This document shows, piece after piece, positions 1 to 4,678 of a DNA stretch of 5,723 nt. A model generated the notes under the pieces. The model saw only the letters and a list, made by a program, of their open reading frames with translations, did no database searches and had not been told where the DNA came from. Location: the NCBI GenBank assembly GCA_946480995.1, contig CAMLMF010000193.1:1-5723 (forward strand), given 5' to 3'. Made by a program: the position numbers and the translations under genes. The stretch's first letter is position 1. Every line of letters begins with the position of its first letter. The DNA comes from an uncultured Bdellovibrio sp. Lineage in GTDB: Bacteria; Bdellovibrionota; Bdellovibrionia; Bdellovibrionales; Bdellovibrionaceae.

Positions 1-181
1 CAGCTTCGGGCATGTGCGGTAAGGCGATGTCTAAATTGCTCATCACAATTTTTTTTCGAAAGCCGAAAACATCAAACCACAAAAACCCAACCCAGGAACC
101 CGACTTGCGCAGCCACGTGCGTGGAAACAGCGAACTGATAAAGACCATGATCTTAACGAAGAATTTGACTAATAATTTCAT
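1..181 (-). CDS. LpxL/HtrB-family lipid A acyltransferase, N-terminal fragment (runs off left edge)
   Basis: The 60 visible codons encode a hydrophobic N-terminus (start MKLLVKFFVKIMVFISSLFP) followed by an RKKIVMSNLDIALPHMPEA segment. This matches the conserved start of LpxL/LpxM late acyltransferases, where a basic patch precedes an asparagine-leucine pair and a (F/L)P(E/H) motif. These inner-membrane enzymes transfer a secondary acyl chain from acyl-ACP to the lipid A precursor. The catalytic HX4D motif lies beyond the window, so activity cannot be judged. I chose the ATG at 181 because GAAGGGA lies 7 nt upstream and because it gives about 49 residues up to the NL pair, as is usual. The ATG at 148 has no ribosome site. 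With this start the gene overlaps the end of lpxK by 29 nt. The family call is fairly sure; LpxL versus LpxM cannot be resolved. Confidence 0.75.
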   Translation of the reverse strand, partial: MKLLVKFFVKIMVFISSLFPRTWLRKSGSWVGFLWFDVFGFRKKIVMSNLDIALPHMPEA

Positions 182-1172
182 TTAAACGTCCCTTCTTTCC
201 CAGTTCCGTGACTTCCAAAGAAGCCGTCCACAACTGTGAGGGGTGAGATAAAAGTGCGCGCAATTTCACCGCATCTTTTTCGGTGGAAACTAAAAGAGCA
301 GCGTGTGACTTCGCAAACTCGTCTTCCAAGTTTTTTATGTCACTAGGGGTGTACTGATGATGATCGCGAAAATGCATGCTTTTTTTCGAAACTGATCCCA
401 GATCGCGCATCATTTTTTCAAAGACATCGGGACGTGCAATCGCGGACACTAAGAACATTTCCTGGTCTTTGATTTCAGCGCACGACATTGTCTGTTTATT
501 TTGAGCATTCTTAAGGCTGGTGATTTCATAGCCCAAATACATAACTTCTTTGCCAGCAGGCAGACGGGATTCAAGATCCTTAAGATACTCTTCGCTGGCC
601 AAATTGCATTTGGTCACAACAATCACATCGGCCCGCTCAAGTCCCTGCCACCCTTCACGTCCGCGGCCTTCGGGCACAACGGCGTAATTAGTCAGAGCTT
701 CTGTCGCATCTAAAATAACAATATTCAAATCACGAAAAAGTTTACGATGTTGAAAACCATCGTCGACTAACAACAAATCAAAAGATCCTTGGGTGACAGC
801 ATATTGAGCTGTTTGCCATTTGCTGGGTCCCACAAAAACGGACACTTGCGGATTGGCTTGCGCTAACAAAACAGGTTCATCGCCAAAGTATCTCGCCGCA
901 AAGGGATGGCCCACGTCCACCAAACAAGGTGAACTGGCATCCGCACGATAGGAACGGCTGATCACCGCCACTTTTTTTCCTTGAGCCACTAAAGACTTTA
1001 GACAAAAATCCGTCACCGGAGTTTTGCCTGTTCCCCCCATGGTCAAATTGCCAATACTGACGACGGGAACCGGCGCTTTGTACACACCGATAGCACCACG
1101 ATCAAAGAGGGAATTTTTGACTCCGACAATCTGCTGATACAGAAATGACAGGGGTCTTAGGTAAAATCTCAT
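153..1172 (-). CDS. lpxK: Tetraacyldisaccharide 4'-kinase LpxK
   Basis: LpxK uses ATP to phosphorylate the 4' position of the tetraacyl lipid A disaccharide on the cytoplasmic face of the inner membrane. The 339-residue protein is close to the family's usual length of about 330. It starts with an amphipathic membrane-association segment (LRPLSFLYQQIVG), followed by the LpxK P-loop (GGTGKTP, residues 46-52), GDEP (97-100), the signature DDGFQHR (137-143), an IARP element (245-248), DHHQYT (270-275) and STEKDAVKL (296-304). These cover the nucleotide-binding and catalytic elements known for the family, so the enzyme looks intact. The stretch after the catalytic core, VPEGRGREGW (166-175), departs from the common P-x-G-x-LREP form. 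The ATG overlaps the lpxB TGA as ATGA, indicating coupled translation. The product is the direct substrate for the later Kdo and acyl additions. Confidence 0.96.
   Translation of the reverse strand: MRFYLRPLSFLYQQIVGVKNSLFDRGAIGVYKAPVPVVSIGNLTMGGTGKTPVTDFCLKSLVAQGKKVAVISRSYRADASSPCLVDVGHPFAARYFGDEPVLLAQANPQVSVFVGPSKWQTAQYAVTQGSFDLLLVDDGFQHRKLFRDLNIVILDATEALTNYAVVPEGRGREGWQGLERADVIVVTKCNLASEEYLKDLESRLPAGKEVMYLGYEITSLKNAQNKQTMSCAEIKDQEMFLVSAIARPDVFEKMMRDLGSVSKKSMHFRDHHQYTPSDIKNLEDEFAKSHAALLVSTEKDAVKLRALLSHPSQLWTASLEVTELGKKGRLNEIISQILR
189..195 (-). promoter_or_regulatory. Ribosome binding site that decides the start of the acyltransferase gene
   Basis: GAAGGGA on the minus strand lies 7 nt before the ATG at 181, inside the last codons of lpxK. 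The competing ATG at 148 is preceded only by AT-rich sequence without a purine run. This supports the longer N-terminus and coupling to lpxK translation. Confidence 0.55.
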
Positions 1173-2320
1173 GGCGTAAGATACTCATCCAGGGCTTTCA
1201 CCACACGTTGTGTGGCACCCCTGTCACCAAGATATTGGCGCACTTGTTCTAGGTCTGCGATCACTTGCGCTTTGTAAGCCGGATCGACGATATAGCGTTC
1301 GACCAACTTCGCCATATTTTCTGGCGTCACATCACTCTGCCAACGCTCTGGCACGGCTTCTTTGCCTAGGATTAAATTTACTAAACCAAAATACTTTGTG
1401 CCTCGTACGAAAAGCTTCGCAAAAACACCGGTCAGCCATTTCATCTTGTACATGATGACCATAGGCTTTTTCAAAATACCCACCTGCAGGGTCGCCGTTC
1501 CCGATGCCACCAACATAATGTCCACTAAGTGAATCATTCGGAAGGATTCATCTTTCAACAAAATATACGGCAAACGGAAGTCTTCAAGGTAATCCTGCAT
1601 TTGTTCTTTTGTGAAAGTCGGCGCAGTTAATATCACCACTTTTAAGTTGGCATATTTTTTTGCAAGAATTCGCGCCGTATCTAACTGAATTTGGAAATGC
1701 TGTTTCAGCTCCATGCGACGACTGCCTGGCATCAAACCCAAAACAATTTCATTGTCCTGAATCCCGCACTGATTGCGATGGATTTTTAAATACTCAGGAT
1801 CATTGAGCAGACGGTCATCTAATTCATCTAGCAAAGGATGGCCGACAAATTCACAAGGCACCCCGTGCTCTTGATAAAACGGCAATTCAAAAGGGAATAG
1901 GACAAAAACTTTTTTGCAATATTTTTTGATCGTTTTCACACGACCTTTGCGCCATGCCCATACTTGCGGAGAAATATAATAAACAACAGAAATTCCCAAG
2001 GCGTGCAGTTTTTTTGCCAGCATCAAATTGAATTCTGGATAGTCCATGACCATAGCGACTTTAGGACGGCGTTTTTCCGCCTCAGCAACCAAGCTGTCAA
2101 AGACCGCTTTTAAATGGCTGTACTGAGAAATAATTTCTGCAGCCCCCACCACGGCCATTTCTTCGGATTTGCCCAAACGTTCAAATCCCATATTTTCCAT
2201 ATCCTGACTGCCGACGCCAAAAGCATGGATCTTACGTCCTTGCTTTTTCCAAGTCTCTAAGACCCTTTGTGCATAAGTCACACTCGAGGCTTCCGCCGCG
2301 ACAATCAGAACTTGATCCAT
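1169..2320 (-). CDS. lpxB: Lipid-A-disaccharide synthase LpxB
   Basis: LpxB is a GT19 glycosyltransferase at the inner membrane. It joins UDP-diacylglucosamine (or its diamino analogue) to the monosaccharide lipid X to form the beta-1,6 lipid A disaccharide. The 383-residue length is typical. Visible motifs are an N-terminal AAEAS (8-12), GVGSQDM (35-41), AVVGAAEI (56-63), MDYPEFN (92-98), SPQVWAWR (117-124), LFPFE (141-145), FVGHPL (158-163), LMPGSR (196-201) and VNLILGKE (314-321). E10, D93, R201 and N315 line up with E. coli E15, D98, R201 and N316. The family's G-E-(A/T)-S-G-D start is altered here: the GD pair reads SV (residues 13-14). The gene begins one base after the stop of the upstream oxidoreductase, with GAGG 9 nt before the ATG, and ends in a 4-nt overlap with lpxK. 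Confidence 0.96.
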   Translation of the reverse strand: MDQVLIVAAEASSVTYAQRVLETWKKQGRKIHAFGVGSQDMENMGFERLGKSEEMAVVGAAEIISQYSHLKAVFDSLVAEAEKRRPKVAMVMDYPEFNLMLAKKLHALGISVVYYISPQVWAWRKGRVKTIKKYCKKVFVLFPFELPFYQEHGVPCEFVGHPLLDELDDRLLNDPEYLKIHRNQCGIQDNEIVLGLMPGSRRMELKQHFQIQLDTARILAKKYANLKVVILTAPTFTKEQMQDYLEDFRLPYILLKDESFRMIHLVDIMLVASGTATLQVGILKKPMVIMYKMKWLTGVFAKLFVRGTKYFGLVNLILGKEAVPERWQSDVTPENMAKLVERYIVDPAYKAQVIADLEQVRQYLGDRGATQRVVKALDEYLTP

Positions 2321-2321
2321 A

Positions 2322-3251
2322 CTAGGTGGCCTCGATCATTCTTTGGATGTCTTCGATAGTTTGCAAAGCTTTTAAACCATCGTGACCAGTGACCACAGGT
2401 TTTTTGTCATGCAGAACACAGTCGATGAATGCATCTGTTTCTTTTTGCAAAGCATCTTCTTTGGCTACAGTCCATTTCGTCACTTTGGTCAATTCTTCTG
2501 CGCCTGCACCCACTGCCACTTTTTCAAGTTCATGGATACCTGTCTGCGCAAACAATGTGCAATCATCTTGCACGACACGGATCGAACGTTGTGCGACAGG
2601 CGCCACACGACTGACCGTGATGATTCCGTGCACACCATTTTTCATTTTAAAGGACATAGAAGCTGTATCTAATTCTTGTGATACCAATTTTGAACCCGAC
2701 ACGATCATAGAATCAATGTCGCTGCCGCTGAGCCAGTACAACAAATCGATATCGTGAATAGCCAAGTCATGCAAAACGCTGACATCGGCACCGCGAGTTT
2801 TATAAGGAGCCGTGCGCACCAATTCAATGGTACGGGGATTTTTCATCACTTTACGCAATTCATTCACCGAAGGATTGAAGCGTTCAATGTGTCCCACCGC
2901 GAGCTTTAATTTATTTTTTTCCGCTAAGGCAATCAGCTCTTCTGCTTGGGCCACCGTCGCCGTGATTGGTTTTTCAACATTCACGTGCACGCCGTTTTGC
3001 AAGAAGTGCTTGGCGATTTCATAGTGACTTAAAGTACTTGCCGCAATCGTCACCAAATCCACTTGGCCGACCAGATCACTGGGGCGATGAAAGCTGCTGA
3101 CACCCAATTCCGTGGCAATTTTATCAGACTGCGCGGGCGAGTGATCGCACACGCCGACAAGTTCAACGTGGGCGTTGTTTTTATATTTTTGCGCGTGGAA
3201 ATTACCTAGGTAACCGACGCCGACAACGGCGCCACGTAGTTTTTTACTCAT
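2322..3251 (-). CDS. Gfo/Idh/MocA-family NAD(P)-dependent oxidoreductase, candidate UDP-GlcNAc 3-dehydrogenase (GnnA-like)
   Basis: The 309-residue protein has an N-terminal Rossmann fold (VGVGYLG, residues 10-16, a GxGxxG dinucleotide site). The family's EKP motif follows at 93-95, then GHIERFNP (120-127) and DLAIHDIDLLYWL (162-174), with a C-terminal beta-sheet domain. The EKP lysine and the histidines near 163-166 are the usual catalytic and substrate-binding elements. In Acidithiobacillus ferrooxidans, GnnA of this family lies between lpxA and lpxB. It oxidises the 3-OH of UDP-GlcNAc so that the aminotransferase GnnB can make the 3-amino sugar used for amide-linked lipid A. The same position here makes that the leading hypothesis, but substrate specificity cannot be read from the motifs, and a WlbA-like role on another UDP-sugar is possible. 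I chose ATG at 3251: it overlaps the lpxA end by 8 nt (ATGAGTAA) and gives a normal start just before the Rossmann strand. An in-frame TTG at 3287 would add 12 atypical residues. Confidence 0.85.
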   Translation of the reverse strand: MSKKLRGAVVGVGYLGNFHAQKYKNNAHVELVGVCDHSPAQSDKIATELGVSSFHRPSDLVGQVDLVTIAASTLSHYEIAKHFLQNGVHVNVEKPITATVAQAEELIALAEKNKLKLAVGHIERFNPSVNELRKVMKNPRTIELVRTAPYKTRGADVSVLHDLAIHDIDLLYWLSGSDIDSMIVSGSKLVSQELDTASMSFKMKNGVHGIITVSRVAPVAQRSIRVVQDDCTLFAQTGIHELEKVAVGAGAEELTKVTKWTVAKEDALQKETDAFIDCVLHDKKPVVTGHDGLKALQTIEDIQRMIEAT

Positions 3252-4068
3252 CGTCTTGCCATCCTTTAGGACTGCGATCCACGGCAATGCCGCGTTTAGA
3301 ACTTTTGATGAACTCTAAGAAATATTCAATGTTCGGGCTTAAAGTGCATTCCGCCTTGATGCGTTCCATGCCCTCTTCGACCGTGTGTGAACCCATGATC
3401 ATGATACGAATGGCTTTGTGCACATTCGAGATCTCTTCACGCGAAAAACCGCGACGAGCTAAACCGATTTTATTGGTCGCGCGAATGGTCGCGTAAGTTC
3501 CCTGAGCACGACAGAATGGCAAGATGTCTTTATTAACCACTGAAGACCCAGCGATGAAAGCCCCGCGGCCAACTTTTGTGAACTGGTTAAAGGCGCAAAC
3601 CCCACCAATCGTCACGCCGTCTTCGATAATGCAGTGACCACCTAAGTGGGAGTCATTGGCGATCGTGACATTGTTGCCAATTTTGCAGTCATGTCCCACG
3701 TGCGTGTAAGCCATGAAGTAATTGTTATTACCCACTTCAGTGATGCCATCGCCTTTGCTTGTCGCCAAGTTCACGGTCGAGAATTCACGGAAGGTGTTGT
3801 TATTACCAATAATCAACTTAGTCGGTTCACCTTTGTAAGAGTGATCTTGTGGAGGTCCACCGATAACCGCGCCTGGAGAGAAGTGATTGTTTTCGCCGAT
3901 TTCATAAATACCGTGGCGATAACCCAGGGTCACGTGACCTTCAATGAAGGTGCCTTTGCCAATTTTTACTTTACCTTGAATCAAGCAGTAAGGACCGATT
4001 TCTACGTCGTCGGCGATTTCTACGTCTGGAGAGAGAACACTGCTTGGATGAATTTTGTAATTTGCCAT
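3244..4068 (-). CDS. lpxA: Acyl-ACP--UDP-sugar acyltransferase LpxA
   Basis: LpxA starts lipid A synthesis in the cytoplasm by moving a 3-hydroxyacyl chain from ACP to position 3 of UDP-GlcNAc, or of its 3-amino analogue. The protein is a left-handed beta-helix built of hexapeptide repeats (for example VEIGPY, VKIGKG, KIGNNV, VTIGGV). It ends with the family's helical domain, beginning at KIGLARRGFSREEI. From the ATG at 4068 it has 274 residues, against 262 in E. coli. The catalytic His125 equivalent is H126 in THVGHDCKIG; QD and KGEPT near 74-83 are also kept. The chain-length ruler position (E. coli G173) is glycine (G174), which by analogy favours a long hydroxyacyl chain. Unusually, E. 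coli H99-R100 read N-L and H160 reads N here. An ATG at 4086 is also in frame, but it abuts the terminator hairpin and lacks an accessible ribosome site. The 4068 start has GGAG 12 nt upstream and keeps the catalytic histidine in register. Confidence 0.94.
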   Translation of the reverse strand: MANYKIHPSSVLSPDVEIADDVEIGPYCLIQGKVKIGKGTFIEGHVTLGYRHGIYEIGENNHFSPGAVIGGPPQDHSYKGEPTKLIIGNNNTFREFSTVNLATSKGDGITEVGNNNYFMAYTHVGHDCKIGNNVTIANDSHLGGHCIIEDGVTIGGVCAFNQFTKVGRGAFIAGSSVVNKDILPFCRAQGTYATIRATNKIGLARRGFSREEISNVHKAIRIMIMGSHTVEEGMERIKAECTLSPNIEYFLEFIKSSKRGIAVDRSPKGWQDDE

Positions 4069-4088
4069 ATAGGACTGGGGCTCCATTT

Positions 4089-4111
4089 AAAAAGGGCCTT
4101 TTTAAGGCCCC
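4089..4111 (-). terminator. Intrinsic terminator between skp and lpxA
   Basis: On the minus strand, GGGCCTT pairs perfectly with AAGGCCC around an AAA loop (4094-4110) and is followed directly by TTTTT (4089-4093). It begins 14 nt after the skp stop codon. This is a textbook Rho-independent terminator for the bamA-skp transcript. It sits just before lpxA, so lpxA expression needs read-through or its own promoter. Confidence 0.85.
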
Positions 4112-4124
4112 TTCGTTGACTGAA

Positions 4125-4622
4125 CTATTTTTCTTTCTCGAAGGCTTTGATTACGTCTTCAGTGACGTCAGCTTCGGGAGTTGCATAAAGAACTGCTTGT
4201 GAGTTCTCTAAAACTACAGACAATGATTTTTCTTTTGCTACTTTCGCGATTACTTTTTTCATTTTTTCCAAGATCGGAGCTGTCAAATCACGCTCTTTCT
4301 TTTGGATTTCAAGTTGGCTTTTTCCAACTACATCACGATACTTCATCATTTCTTCTTGGAACTCAGCTTGTTTTTTACCAAGCGCTTCTTCAGACATAAC
4401 TGATTTTTTCTTTTCTAGGTCTTCACCCATTTTTTTCAAATCAGCTTCTTTTTTTTCAAGTTCTTTTTTCTTTTTATTGAACTCGCCTTCCAATTCCGTT
4501 TTAGCTTTTTTACCAGCAGCAGTTGCTTGAATAGCTTTTTGCATATCAATAACACCGACTTTTTCAGCGTGTGCGAAAGAAGCAGCAAGAAGCAAACTCA
4601 TCGCGATCAACATTCTTTTCAT
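4125..4622 (-). CDS. skp: OmpH/Skp-family periplasmic chaperone
   Basis: Skp/OmpH chaperones are periplasmic trimers that hold unfolded outer-membrane proteins on their way to the BAM complex. The 165-residue precursor starts with a clear Sec signal peptide: MKRM, then a hydrophobic stretch, with probable cleavage after AHA at residue 19. The mature protein begins EKVGVIDMQKAIQ, the conserved first strand of the family. A long, lysine- and glutamate-rich helical region (about 45-125) follows, consistent with the coiled-coil tentacles. The C-terminal part (SLSVVLENSQAVLYATPEADVTEDVI) is the usual closing strand and helix of the body domain. The length fits the family. The gene follows bamA by 56 nt, the standard neighbourhood, and has a near-perfect ribosome binding site, suggesting high expression. 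The skp terminator lies directly downstream. Confidence 0.93.
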   Translation of the reverse strand: MKRMLIAMSLLLAASFAHAEKVGVIDMQKAIQATAAGKKAKTELEGEFNKKKKELEKKEADLKKMGEDLEKKKSVMSEEALGKKQAEFQEEMMKYRDVVGKSQLEIQKKERDLTAPILEKMKKVIAKVAKEKSLSVVLENSQAVLYATPEADVTEDVIKAFEKEK

Positions 4623-4627
4623 TCAAT

Positions 4628-4634
4628 CCTCCTT
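4628..4634 (-). promoter_or_regulatory. Strong Shine-Dalgarno site of skp
   Basis: AAGGAGG on the minus strand ends 5 nt before the skp ATG at 4622. It is an essentially full anti-16S match and by far the best ribosome site in the window. It fits a chaperone made in larger amounts than the lipid A enzymes. Confidence 0.85.
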
Positions 4635-4658
4635 AAAAGGTCTATACTAAAATCAAAC

Positions 4659-4675
4659 GCACAAATCTTTTGTGC
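4659..4675 (-). other. Inverted repeat in the bamA-skp gap (weak terminator or mRNA-stabilising hairpin)
   Basis: GCACAAA and TTTGTGC form a perfect 7-bp stem around an AGA loop, starting 3 nt after the bamA stop codon. The sequence after it (GTTTGATTTTAG) is only moderately T-rich and the stem has three G-C pairs. It could be a leaky terminator of bamA or a 3'-end stabiliser. Its role is not shown by the sequence. Confidence 0.4.
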
Positions 4676-4678
4676 TTA

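Noticed and set aside
146..148. ATG at 148 as the acyltransferase start
   Set aside because: No purine-rich ribosome site precedes it, and it makes the N-terminus shorter than usual; the ATG at 181 has both.
3252..3287. TTG at 3287 as the start of the oxidoreductase
   Set aside because: The extra 12 residues lie in the overlap with lpxA and precede a normal Rossmann N-terminus that begins at the ATG at 3251.
4086..4086. ATG at 4086 as the lpxA start
   Set aside because: It lies two bases after the T-tail of the skp terminator, so its ribosome site would be inside the hairpin. The added residues MEPQSY do not fit the family's N-terminus. It remains possible.
3646..4119. Open frames on the plus strand, the longest being this 157-codon one opposite lpxA, with others opposite lpxK, lpxB, the oxidoreductase and skp
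   Set aside because: All lie antisense to well-supported genes, show no family motifs or proper ribosome sites, and look like by-products of codon bias in the true frame.
4635..4658. A sigma-70 promoter for skp (TAGTAT or TATAGA as a -10)
   Set aside because: No acceptable -35 hexamer lies 16-18 bases upstream of either candidate; the match is within chance for this AT-rich gap.
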